A stretch of DNA of 64,000 nucleotides, taken from assembly GCA_019057865.1 (NCBI GenBank), contig JAHLWP010000005.1, forward strand, positions 1-64,000. The letters are read 5' to 3'. Below the pieces are notes generated by a model, which was given only the letters and a program-made list of their open reading frames with translations, was not told the DNA's origin and made no database searches. This stretch comes from Promethearchaeota archaeon (lineage in GTDB: Archaea; Asgardarchaeota; Lokiarchaeia; Sigyniarchaeales; SOKP01). Numbering within the stretch: the first letter of the stretch is position 1; each line of letters starts with the position of its first letter. Positions 38,517 to 48,471 of this stretch are shown here, in pieces. The position numbers and the translations under genes were made by a program.

Positions 38517-39188
38517 ATGACCTTTGAGGAGAAAAGAAGAAGATTGGTTGAAAGTCTTACAAGTCGAAAAATCTTAACAGATCCAAAAGTAGTTAGGGCA
38601 ATGTTAATAGTACCTAGACACAAATTTGTACCTGAAGAAGCTGTTTCTTCTGCTTATATAGATTCTCCTCTATCAATTGGTCAAGGTCAAACAATAAGCG
38701 CACCTCATATGAACGCCATGATGTGTGAATACCTTGAACTTAAAGAGGGTGAAAAGGTTTTAGAAGTTGGAACAGGCTCGGGATATCACGCTGCTTTATG
38801 TGCAGAATTAGTTGCCCCAAAAAATTCAGAATCAAAAGGGCATGTATATACAATTGAACGCCTCAAACAATTAGCTGAAGGAGCTAAACGTAGTTTAAAA
38901 GATACAGGATATGAGAACATTGTAACTGTAATTCATGGTGATGGTACATTAGGATATCCAGAAGCTGCACCATATGATAAGATTTTAGTAACTGCTGCTT
39001 CACCTAGCAAAATTCCTCAACCGCTAAAAGAACAATTAAAAAATGGTGGAGTATTGTGCGTTCCAGCAGGTTCTAAAAATTTTGCCCAAAACTTATATAT
39101 TATTAAAAAAAGAGGAGAAAAATTCGAAACCAAACGTGTTTCTGGAGTAAGATTTGTACCTCTAATTGGAAAATATGGATTTGATTAA
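38517..39188 (+). CDS. pcm: Protein-L-isoaspartate O-methyltransferase
   Basis: 223 aa; DSPLSIGQGQTISAPHMNAMMCEYLELKEGEKVLEVGTGSGYHAALCAELV. Confidence 0.95.
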   Translation: MTFEEKRRRLVESLTSRKILTDPKVVRAMLIVPRHKFVPEEAVSSAYIDSPLSIGQGQTISAPHMNAMMCEYLELKEGEKVLEVGTGSGYHAALCAELVAPKNSESKGHVYTIERLKQLAEGAKRSLKDTGYENIVTVIHGDGTLGYPEAAPYDKILVTAASPSKIPQPLKEQLKNGGVLCVPAGSKNFAQNLYIIKKRGEKFETKRVSGVRFVPLIGKYGFD

Positions 39189-39238
39189 ATTATAGAATAT
39201 TAAATTATAGAATGAAGTAAGTTATTCTTAAAATGAGT

Positions 39239-39388
39239 TTATTCAGAAAAATTATTTTTTAGCTTTTTTTCCATTAATTTTTTACGAACGCTTTTTACAT
39301 ATTCGTTATTTTGTATCCTATCTTTTATAGATTTGTTATTATAGGCCCAGCCATTACGCTTTTCAAAGTTATTTCCTTTAATTGTAAC
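39239..39388 (-). pseudogene. Unidentified 49-aa coding-like fragment without a start codon
   Basis: VTIKGNNFEKRNGWAYNNKSIKDRIQNNEYVKSVRKKLMEKKLKNNFSE-stop read from intergenic DNA; preceded directly by TGA. Confidence 0.35.
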
Positions 39389-39510
39389 TCATTCTCTTTT
39401 TTTAATGTTTCTTTACTTTTATTACTACATTAATATTTAAAAAGATAATCAAAACCGACAGAATTCCTCCTATTGCTCACAAAATTGTAAAATATAAAAA
39501 AGTATAAATT

Positions 39511-41682
39511 TTAAAAAATCTTTATTTGGAGGGTAATTTCAAAACTTTTATCTATTTTAATGAGAGGGGAAACATTTATTCCTTGATAGATCTTTTTATA
39601 TCCTTCTTCGGTATATACATATGCAATTATTGGAAATTTATTAATTTTAATTGGACCTACTTTACTCAAAATAGTAAACTCGATATTTAAATCGTAAGAA
39701 TCATCATAAGCTTTAAAATGGGATCCCTCATATTGGAAAGGCTCTAGTAGATCCTTTTCCTTATCATCCTTGAGTTCTACTTGAGCGCTCTCCCATCGGA
39801 ATTTATTTGTATCCCCATTAAAGAAAAAGGGAAGATCAATTGCTAGCTGTAGATTATCAACAATCCTCTCTAGTTCTTCTTCTTGACCAAGGATCTCCTC
39901 AAAATTAACTCTAATTATTGCTTCAATTTGGTTTTCTTCAACATAAATATCTTTTGTAATTAAACAAGGATTTCTAAAATCTGTTTCGGTATCTTTCACC
40001 GTTCCATGTTTTTCCATTTCTAAAATAGCAAGTTTTACATCTTTTTCACTACTCGTAACCTTAAAATTACCGTCAATGAAATCACCAAACTCATGATATT
40101 TATCTATATGTAATTGTTCCAGATTTTCATCTTTGTGTAAAAATCTTATCCGCAACATGCTTCGCCTAAATCTATCTACTAAAACCTCTTTATCTTTAAG
40201 TTTTTTACTTTCATGATATGCTTCTCGCCATCTTGTTAAGGTATTAAGTAAATTATAAGATTTGGGTTTATAGTCTAATTCAAATATCGTCCCACCGTTA
40301 GAGGGATTAATATAAAGATTGAGTATATTTGATTCAATCAAATAATCTGTTTTACTATCTTTATTGAAATCTAAAGGAGTTATATAAATGTATGATTCTA
40401 AAGCTGGAGTTATCAGAGTGTTTATCTCATCAATCAATTTCTCAGCATTAATTAAGTGAGTATATACCGAAAACCTTAAAAATTGTAAATAAACTCCTCC
40501 AAAAACTCCATGCCAATAGCAGTCATTACATTGGGATCTGTATATTTCATCCCACGCTTCATTTATTTTATCTAGAATTTTTGGAATTAAGACCTCATCA
40601 TCAACTCCTATTAGTCGTTCTTCTGCCTTAATAAGTTTTCCTCTTACATAAAGCATTTTTTTGTGCATAATATTAGATTCAGGATATTTTACAAGAAAAT
40701 ATCGCCAAAATCCACCACGGAGAAATTGATATGTCTCTTTCTTTTCTTCATCATCTTTTAGCGATTTTCTTATTCGCTTGAAATTTTTACGAATTTCAGT
40801 AGGTAGAACCCATTCCTCCATCTTATCATAACTTGCTGTTGGAAGATAGACCAAACTTTTTGCCGGAAACTGGTCCATATATTCAGAAAGAGTTATAGAT
40901 TTAATCCATGTATTATTTCTAATTTGTTCGAAAAATGCTGGAATAAACGGCTTGCTCTCATCTCCTTCATCATGACCAAGAACATAACAAATTTCATGTG
41001 TAGTTCCCCAAACACCCATTTTTTCAGCGTCAGATATGAATAAAACACATCTATCACCTTCAATGTCTGCTGCTTTTCGTAAATAATCAATCGACATATA
41101 TGTAGGTTTCCATGGTGTTAAATATCTCAATTTTTCGTTAATTGGGAATATTCGTAATGTTTTTCCTTCATCTTCAGTTATGTATGAATAAAATGTGTCT
41201 TGCTCAGTAATTCCTGTAGAGCGGAAATGATTATCGTCAACCATAACATATTTTAACCCTGCATCACTTAAGAATGAAGGGTAATCTGGCTCCCACACTC
41301 TTTCAGATAACCACGCACCTTTTACTTCAAGGTTAAATTCATTATTTATTAGATTGGTTAATTTTTTAATTTGTGCGATTTTATCTCGATAGGGGATGAT
41401 CGCAAAAATAGGTTCGTAGTAACCACCTCCAATTATCTCTATTTGTCCTCTTTTTGCCATGATTTTAAGTTTGTCTATTGTATCGGGTTTATTTTCAATA
41501 AGCCATTCAAGTATATTTCCAGAAAAATGTAAAGTAAATTTAATTTCTGGAAATAGATATAAATTTTCTACTAAAGGTTCATAAGATTTCTTATATACAT
41601 CCTCATAAATGAAATCTAGTTGATCAACAGGTTGATGAAAGTGAAAAACAATCGGAAGACAAATGGTTTTCTCTTTGGCCAT
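39511..41682 (-). CDS. Glycoside hydrolase family 57 (4-alpha-glucanotransferase/amylase-like)
   Basis: 723 aa; LPIVFHFHQPVDQLDF, LHFSGNILEWLIENKPDT, IEIIGGGYYEPIFAIIP, GAWLSERVWEPDYPSFLSDAGLKYVMVDDNHF. Confidence 0.92.
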   Translation of the reverse strand: MAKEKTICLPIVFHFHQPVDQLDFIYEDVYKKSYEPLVENLYLFPEIKFTLHFSGNILEWLIENKPDTIDKLKIMAKRGQIEIIGGGYYEPIFAIIPYRDKIAQIKKLTNLINNEFNLEVKGAWLSERVWEPDYPSFLSDAGLKYVMVDDNHFRSTGITEQDTFYSYITEDEGKTLRIFPINEKLRYLTPWKPTYMSIDYLRKAADIEGDRCVLFISDAEKMGVWGTTHEICYVLGHDEGDESKPFIPAFFEQIRNNTWIKSITLSEYMDQFPAKSLVYLPTASYDKMEEWVLPTEIRKNFKRIRKSLKDDEEKKETYQFLRGGFWRYFLVKYPESNIMHKKMLYVRGKLIKAEERLIGVDDEVLIPKILDKINEAWDEIYRSQCNDCYWHGVFGGVYLQFLRFSVYTHLINAEKLIDEINTLITPALESYIYITPLDFNKDSKTDYLIESNILNLYINPSNGGTIFELDYKPKSYNLLNTLTRWREAYHESKKLKDKEVLVDRFRRSMLRIRFLHKDENLEQLHIDKYHEFGDFIDGNFKVTSSEKDVKLAILEMEKHGTVKDTETDFRNPCLITKDIYVEENQIEAIIRVNFEEILGQEEELERIVDNLQLAIDLPFFFNGDTNKFRWESAQVELKDDKEKDLLEPFQYEGSHFKAYDDSYDLNIEFTILSKVGPIKINKFPIIAYVYTEEGYKKIYQGINVSPLIKIDKSFEITLQIKIF

Positions 41683-41791
41683 TTTTCATAAAACTCCTAA
41701 ATTCTTTAAGATATTAAGAAATTGGACAATTATTTACAAGATACATCAAACGTTATGATAGTATATCTTTAAAATTTAGAATTAATAAGGT

Positions 41792-44050
41792 TTAACCATT
41801 TAAAAAATAATCTAAATCTAGTTGTTTTCCATTATCATCCTTTTTATTTATTACTTCAAAATTGAAATATTCATAAAAATCTTCTTTAATTAACCCTTTT
41901 TGAATTAAATCTTCTTTTAATTCTTTAGTACTATGAGTGTTAATAGAAGATAAATCATAATTATAGAGCGCCTTTAGTGAATCCAAATCATGATTATAAT
42001 TGAAATCAATTATTTTATTATAAAAATCTTTATCTCTACCTTCTAATCCAATGAGAACTACTCCTAAATTATGACTAATAACTCTCACATTTTCAGGATA
42101 TTTAATCCTATCGTCTACAGGTAAATGTTTAATATCATCATACGGATACCATCTAGTTCCGACAATGACGAGGAGTGTGTCTTCTGATTGATATTTTTCA
42201 ATCTTATTAATAAGGTTTTCATTACCTATATCATTAGTAAAATCAAATTGAGTGCTTTTTACATGATCTAAATTTTTAGGATCTAATTCAAGTTTATCTC
42301 TTAAATATTCCCCGGTTTGAGGGTTTGTTAATCTTTGATGTATAAAATTATTGTCTTCTAGAATTAATCCATCAGGTCTTCTTTTATCGGAATATATATT
42401 TGGTTCTGTATAATATTTCTGCTTATGGATATTGTTAATCGCTCTTGTTAGAAGAGAATTTAAATTTAAATGAGAATAATTTCCAATTTCAAGATTTTCA
42501 TCATAAGGAAATCTTTCTCTATGGGCATCAAGACTATCCTTGAAAACCTCATTCTGAGAAACACTTGAGACTGAAGGTCGACTTACTCCATTTTTTTCGG
42601 CTATTTCTGAAATATTCAGTTTGGTATTTTTGATATCATTTATAATTTCTTTTTTTGTATCAGAAGTAATTGGATCGTAAGGCTTCCAAGTTTTTTCATA
42701 AATTTCTTTAGGGATTGTACTTTTAGCTAGTTTTCGAGTATATTCAGTAGAGACCTTGTACTTTTTTCCAATTTCATTTAAGGAGAGATGATCAGGTTTT
42801 TTAATTTCCTCTTTTAAAGATTGTATTATTTCTAAGGCAATTTCCTTAGGAATTTCAATTGTTAATGGAGACCATATTTTATCATGGAGTTCCTTGGGAA
42901 CTGCTTGTTGGGCAAGTCGTTTAATTGTATCTGAACCCACTTCTGGAAAATCTTTATGAATATCCCTTAAAGTTCTAGGATTTTCTTTCTGAGATTCGTT
43001 TTGAAGAGTTTTTAAGATCTCATTTTTTATTTTGCTAGGTATCTTTTGGATTGCTGGCCATAATTCTTCATATCTATCTGGATATGTATATCTTGCTAAT
43101 TCAAAAATGTATGTATTAGAAACTTCTGGAAAATCTCTTGAAATATTTCTGAGAGAGCGTGGAGATTCTTTTTGAACTTCTTCTCTGAGTGACTCTTTAA
43201 TGCGTTCTCTTGTTTCAGGAGAGACTGTACTCCTTGTGGATGGCCACATTTTTTCATATATTTCTTGGGATATTTCCTTCTTAGCGATTCTGTCTATTTT
43301 TGAGATTTCTGGAAATTCCTTTGCAATTCTATAAAGTGAATCATGTTTAGTTCCCGCATTATATTTTTCTACTTCTTCTTTTAATCTTTCCATTATTCTT
43401 TCTTTTAAATCATTTGGTAAACCTCTAGCCCATCGTTCTTTATGAGAATTTATATCATTTTTATATACTTCTTGAAGAGAAATACTTCCAACTAGTTTGC
43501 GATTAATATATAACCCTACCTCATTCAGCTGATTGGCAATTTCATTTTGAGAAAGACCTGAATTTCGGATTTTATCGTTTAAGAAATTATTGATTTCTTG
43601 TTTATTTTGGATATCTTTTATTCTATTGATAATCTCTGGATCTTTTTCTGTATTTTCGACCCATTCTATGAAATCTTTTTTTAAATTCCTACCATAATTA
43701 GCATATTTCCCTGTTTCATCATAATATTGTCTAAAAGTGTTTTGAATCCTTTCTTTTAATAAGTCATTATAATCTTTAGATCCTTCATTAAAATTATCTA
43801 GAACTAAATTTTTGTGTTCTTCAAATGGTTCTTCAACCTCTTCTTGAGGATTAAAATTAATATATTCTTCAAATGGATCTTCGACCTCTTCTTGAGGATC
43901 AAAATTATTATATTCTTCAAACGGATCTTCAAATTGTTTATGAATTTCCTTATCCTTATCTAAAGTTTTTTCTTCAATCATATCTTCGTCTTTTTCTTCA
44001 TCTATCTCTTCAAAAGTGTCATCATTATAATCGCTACCATATTCACTCAA
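41792..44050 (-). CDS. Multi-HTH repeat protein with C-terminal possible PD-(D/E)XK-like domain and acidic N-terminal repeats
   Basis: 752 aa; about 60-aa repeats (LxxIxxxFPEVSxxxIxxLAxxxxPxxxxExxWP) and a C-terminal domain with KRRPDGLI...DHVKSTQFDFT...DTLLVIVGTRW. Confidence 0.6.
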   Translation of the reverse strand: MSEYGSDYNDDTFEEIDEEKDEDMIEEKTLDKDKEIHKQFEDPFEEYNNFDPQEEVEDPFEEYINFNPQEEVEEPFEEHKNLVLDNFNEGSKDYNDLLKERIQNTFRQYYDETGKYANYGRNLKKDFIEWVENTEKDPEIINRIKDIQNKQEINNFLNDKIRNSGLSQNEIANQLNEVGLYINRKLVGSISLQEVYKNDINSHKERWARGLPNDLKERIMERLKEEVEKYNAGTKHDSLYRIAKEFPEISKIDRIAKKEISQEIYEKMWPSTRSTVSPETRERIKESLREEVQKESPRSLRNISRDFPEVSNTYIFELARYTYPDRYEELWPAIQKIPSKIKNEILKTLQNESQKENPRTLRDIHKDFPEVGSDTIKRLAQQAVPKELHDKIWSPLTIEIPKEIALEIIQSLKEEIKKPDHLSLNEIGKKYKVSTEYTRKLAKSTIPKEIYEKTWKPYDPITSDTKKEIINDIKNTKLNISEIAEKNGVSRPSVSSVSQNEVFKDSLDAHRERFPYDENLEIGNYSHLNLNSLLTRAINNIHKQKYYTEPNIYSDKRRPDGLILEDNNFIHQRLTNPQTGEYLRDKLELDPKNLDHVKSTQFDFTNDIGNENLINKIEKYQSEDTLLVIVGTRWYPYDDIKHLPVDDRIKYPENVRVISHNLGVVLIGLEGRDKDFYNKIIDFNYNHDLDSLKALYNYDLSSINTHSTKELKEDLIQKGLIKEDFYEYFNFEVINKKDDNGKQLDLDYFLNG

Positions 44051-44561
44051 TTAAAATCACAAGCATTTATTTAATTTTTAATAGATATTAATTTGAAAAT
44101 AATTAAAGAAAAATCTTAGTTCAATCGAAGAATCCTTGTTTCAATATTCTCATTCAAAGAATTCGTAATTTTTTTTTTTTAAAAATCATAGTTATTCATC
44201 TAAATTTTTAGAGAAAATACTAGATTAATATCTTATATTTTATTTAGGTTAGAAAAAGTTATAAAATTCCTCAGACTTTTAATTTAGTAATATTTACTAA
44301 ATCTATAGAAATATGGCTGATGAAATCGCATTTTTCCATTAGTTTAATATAAGTAAAAGAGGATTACTTATAAAAAATAACATTATTAATATTAATTTTT
44401 TGTGTCTATACTAAGGGAAACTGAGACGATAACTAAAATTCAATAAAAATACAAATTTTATTAGTGTACATTAATTTAATTGATCATTGCATTTTCTGGA
44501 TTTGGTATTTTTCAAAACCACAAATCTATATTTTGTAATATTGAACTCTTAAGTAGATGAC

Positions 44562-45872
44562 TTGCATATGTTCACAAAATTTAAACGTACATATAACGAA
44601 TATCCCAATGCATTTAAAGTGCTGACTCTCGCTACTTTCATTGACAGATTAGGAGGCTTTTTATTATTTCCTTTTTTTGCGTTGTATATAACCGATCATT
44701 TTGGAGTGGGGATGACCGAAGTAGGAATTCTATTTGCGATCTTCTCGGGAGGAAGTATACTCGGTAGTGCTATTGGAGGAGCATTATCAGATAAATATGG
44801 TCGTCGGGTGATGGTCCTATTTGGTTTGGTTTTAAGCGGGATTGGAAGTATTTTAATGGGATTGGTCAATGATTTGACTATTTTTTTCATACTCGCTGCA
44901 TTTTTAGGTGTTTTTGGCTCTTTTGGTGGTCCTGCACGACAAGCAATGGTAGTAGATTTACTTCCAACAGAGAAACAAGCAGAAGGATTTGGAATTCTAC
45001 GAGTGGCAGTTAATCTTTCAGCAACGATCGGTCCTATTTTTGGTGGATTTTTAGCGACCCAATCTTTTATGATGTTATTTATTGGGGATGCTGTGAGCAG
45101 CTTAATTACCGCATTTATTGTTTATGGTGTCATTCCTGAGACGAAACCTCAAAAACTTGATGGCATACCAGAAGAAACAGTAGCAAAAACCTTTAAAGGA
45201 TATAAAGAAGTGTTAAACGATTGGGTATTTGTGGTATTTCTCGCTGTGTCTGCCATAACAGTGTTAGTATATATGCAAATGGTTAGCACACTTTCGGTAT
45301 TCTTACGGGACGTTCACGGGTTCCCACCAGAGGGTTTTGGTTTGTTGGTAAGTATGAACGCGGCTATGGTGGTGCTATTTCAATTCTGGATAACTAGGAA
45401 GATTTCAAAGTATGCTCCCATGAAGATGATAGCCGTTGGAACACTGTTTTATATGATTGGCTTTGGGATGTTTGGTTTTGTCTCTACGATATACATGTTT
45501 TTCATCGCTATGGCAATTCTCACGGTGGGAGAGATGATTGCAATGCCTATTGGGCAAACTGCAGCTGCATCTTTTGCTCCTGAAGATAAGCGAGGACGGT
45601 ATATGGCGGTGTATGGTTTCCATTGGGCTATTCCAACTCTTTTTGGGGTTTATGCCGCCGGATTAGTTATGGATAATATTAGCCCATACTTGGTGTGGTA
45701 TTTAGCGGGGATTCTGTCTCTGATTTCAGCGATAGGATTTTGGCTACTCCATGGTCCTACCAAAAAGCGCTTTTCAAAAGTAATGGAAGCTCCAAAAATA
45801 ATAGAAGCTCCGAAAGTAATGGAAGCTCCAAAAGTAATAGAACCCATAAAAGAAGATTTGCATGAACTATGA
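44562..45872 (+). CDS. MFS transporter with repetitive C-terminal tail
   Basis: 436 aa; GGALSDKYGRRVMVLFGLVLSG, polytopic; tail MEAPKIIEAPKVMEAPKVIEP. Confidence 0.9.
   Translation: MHMFTKFKRTYNEYPNAFKVLTLATFIDRLGGFLLFPFFALYITDHFGVGMTEVGILFAIFSGGSILGSAIGGALSDKYGRRVMVLFGLVLSGIGSILMGLVNDLTIFFILAAFLGVFGSFGGPARQAMVVDLLPTEKQAEGFGILRVAVNLSATIGPIFGGFLATQSFMMLFIGDAVSSLITAFIVYGVIPETKPQKLDGIPEETVAKTFKGYKEVLNDWVFVVFLAVSAITVLVYMQMVSTLSVFLRDVHGFPPEGFGLLVSMNAAMVVLFQFWITRKISKYAPMKMIAVGTLFYMIGFGMFGFVSTIYMFFIAMAILTVGEMIAMPIGQTAAASFAPEDKRGRYMAVYGFHWAIPTLFGVYAAGLVMDNISPYLVWYLAGILSLISAIGFWLLHGPTKKRFSKVMEAPKIIEAPKVMEAPKVIEPIKEDLHEL
45783..45845 (+). repeat. 18-bp coding tandem repeat (about 3.5 units)
   Basis: ATGGAAGCTCCAAAAATA / ATAGAAGCTCCGAAAGTA / ATGGAAGCTCCAAAAGTA / ATAGAACCC. 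Confidence 0.85.
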
Positions 45873-46026
45873 TATTATTAGTGACTACAGATTTCTTTAC
45901 TAGTTTAATATAGTTTTATTGCAAATATTCCAAAATATATAAAGTTTAAATTTAAATTATGGAGATATTAGTAAAAGATTTTTACTTATAAAAGATAACT
46001 AATTATAACACTGAAGATTGGATTAA

Positions 46027-47760
46027 ATGGGTATTATGTTAAGCTTTATTGATAACAATTTGGTACAAGATATCTTTAATTCTAATGAATTTAAAGGATG
46101 GCTTCTTTCAAAAAGATGGTTTGGTGATAAATCTGCATTATCTAATCTAGAGTTCAAGATCAACCTAAATTATTTTGAAATTCTTTCTGAAAGGATACTA
46201 CTTACTGTAATAGATATTCAAAAACCGGAATATAAAAAATCATATTTCTTGCCTTTAATTTATTATGAAAAAATTCAAAAAATTCTTGAACCAAATGAAA
46301 TAAGTAATAAAAAAAAAATTCTTACTCTTACAATCAATACTTTTAGTAAGAAAATAGTTTTAAATATTGAAGGAGAACAAAAAATATTCACAGTTAATTT
46401 AGTAGAAGGTGAATATTGTCTTTTCTTCTGGAAAAAGATTTTGTTTGATAAGGATATCTCTGAAAGCTTTCCATCTCGTTCTTTGGATCTTACACTTTAT
46501 ACAGAACAGTTTCAAGATGAGGCTAACATGAAAAAGGTTCAAAATTTAATTGAAACTAGTTTATATCCTGATCGATATTCACTCTCATTAACACAATTAG
46601 GAGGGGGAAATACCACAAATACTTTATTTTTATTATCAATTTTAAATAACAGAATGCCTGACCAAGAACCAATTACATATGTGTTAAAATCATATAAAGA
46701 ATATTTAGAAAGTTTAGAACCAACTACATTATTCGTATTAGTTAAAAATTCATTTCCAAATGCGCCTAAAATTTATGGTACAATTAAATTAAGAGACAAA
46801 GAAACAATAGGTATTCTTGAGGACGTCCCAAATGTAGGAAATCTAGGAGATATCTATTGGAATGAACTTAATAACATGGTTAATAACGTGTTTAAAGTTA
46901 TTAATGGAAATTACTCACAGTTAAGTGAAAAATCTAATATTTCTCAATTAATTAAGAAAAATTGTTATGAAACAATAAAAGTTTCGGATGAAATTGGAAA
47001 CTACATCAAAAGATTACATGAATCCTTAATTTACCCAGAAAAAATAGAATACAATTTAGAATCTGTAGAAAGTAATAATTATCTTGTATCTTATACAGAA
47101 AAACTCAACTCTATGATTTCAGAATTACAAAATACAATGAGTCAACAAACTGAAACTTCATTTTTTAATTTACCTAAAATTAATTCAATATTAATCGATA
47201 TTAAAGATATTATACAAAGCTTTCAGGATGAATTTAAAGAAACTAAAGTCAACATTCAACCTGTACATCAAGATTTGCATATGGAACAAATTTTGTATAA
47301 TAAAATAGATGATCAATATCAATACTACTTTATAGATTTTGAAGGTGATCCACAATTAACTTTCACAGAAAAAAAAGGAAAATTTCCAATTGAAAAAGAT
47401 TTAGCATCCTTTTTAAGGGCATTAAGCTATATAAAATTCAATACATTTCTTAAGTTCATAGAAAAAAAAGTGATTAGGAAGGATAAATATGAAGTTCCTG
47501 AAGAGATTCTTTATAATATAATTTTTAGAAGAGCAGCTAGACCCATAAATAAAACACTTGATGTGGTTCTTAATGTTTTAAACATCTGGGAATCAAAATT
47601 AATAGGTAAAATTTTAAAAAATCTAAATGCACACTATACTCTAATTACTTACTTCTACATAGAAAGAGCATTACATGAATTAAACTATGAAATGTTATTT
47701 AGACCAAGCAAAATAATTGTGCCAATTTTAGGACTAAAAGAAATAATTGATAAAAGCTAA
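46027..47760 (+). CDS. Maltokinase-like / aminoglycoside-phosphotransferase-fold protein
   Basis: 577 aa; GWLLSKRWFGDKSALSNLEFKI, QPVHQDLHMEQILYN, YFIDFEGDPQLTFTEKKGKFPIEKDLASFLRALSYI. Confidence 0.8.
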   Translation: MGIMLSFIDNNLVQDIFNSNEFKGWLLSKRWFGDKSALSNLEFKINLNYFEILSERILLTVIDIQKPEYKKSYFLPLIYYEKIQKILEPNEISNKKKILTLTINTFSKKIVLNIEGEQKIFTVNLVEGEYCLFFWKKILFDKDISESFPSRSLDLTLYTEQFQDEANMKKVQNLIETSLYPDRYSLSLTQLGGGNTTNTLFLLSILNNRMPDQEPITYVLKSYKEYLESLEPTTLFVLVKNSFPNAPKIYGTIKLRDKETIGILEDVPNVGNLGDIYWNELNNMVNNVFKVINGNYSQLSEKSNISQLIKKNCYETIKVSDEIGNYIKRLHESLIYPEKIEYNLESVESNNYLVSYTEKLNSMISELQNTMSQQTETSFFNLPKINSILIDIKDIIQSFQDEFKETKVNIQPVHQDLHMEQILYNKIDDQYQYYFIDFEGDPQLTFTEKKGKFPIEKDLASFLRALSYIKFNTFLKFIEKKVIRKDKYEVPEEILYNIIFRRAARPINKTLDVVLNVLNIWESKLIGKILKNLNAHYTLITYFYIERALHELNYEMLFRPSKIIVPILGLKEIIDKS

Positions 47761-47763
47761 AAT

Positions 47764-48369
47764 TTATTCTTCTTCTATTTCTGGTATTTTAGCGAATTCA
47801 TAGGAATAGTGAGATGATGATCGATCAACAGGACCAATCTCTTTTTTATATTGCGCCCTTAGATTTTTACTGGATTTCATTTCTTCTTCAGTAAAATCAT
47901 AAGTATATTTTGGGTCATAATTGATTAATTTATAGATAAATACTTCAACAAATTTTTTAGGTCCAAGTTTCTTTGAAATTAAAATATAATTCTCCTTATC
48001 AATGAATTTAGGAAAAAGTCCTAAGTGTTCACATAAATCTAATTTATATTCAATATTATCAATTTTACCTTCTAATCTTGCGATATCATTAATAAACCGC
48101 GCTAATTTATTCCCTAATTCCATCTGTTTTGTTTCATTTAATGGTTCAACAAGTTTCCTAAAAGTACTCTTTTTTAAAATAATAAAATCTCGATTATTCA
48201 ACGATTTAATACCATTATTTTGTATCAATAAATATTTTGACATGTCAAGATATTTACGTATAAAATCTGCTTTTGTTATACCTAGCTTAGAACGCATTTT
48301 CTCAATATTTTGGTCTAACTCTTCATCAATTCTGACAGTTACAACACTGGTTGAACTTTTATCCGACAT
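47764..48369 (-). CDS. Ribbon-helix-helix (CopG-like) protein
   Basis: 201 aa; TSVVTVRIDEELDQNIEKMRSKLGITKADFIRKYLDM. Confidence 0.75.
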   Translation of the reverse strand: MSDKSSTSVVTVRIDEELDQNIEKMRSKLGITKADFIRKYLDMSKYLLIQNNGIKSLNNRDFIILKKSTFRKLVEPLNETKQMELGNKLARFINDIARLEGKIDNIEYKLDLCEHLGLFPKFIDKENYILISKKLGPKKFVEVFIYKLINYDPKYTYDFTEEEMKSSKNLRAQYKKEIGPVDRSSSHYSYEFAKIPEIEEE

Positions 48370-48452
48370 TGTAGAATTTTCCTAATTAGTAATTATTGTA
48401 TTTATTTTGTTTCATTTGTAATTATAGTAATAATAGTATATAAACGATTGTA

Positions 48453-48471
48453 TTTTACAATTTTTGTAAAA
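48453..48471. promoter_or_regulatory. Inverted repeat upstream of the RHH gene, candidate operator
   Basis: TTTTACAA-TTT-TTGTAAAA. Confidence 0.4.
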
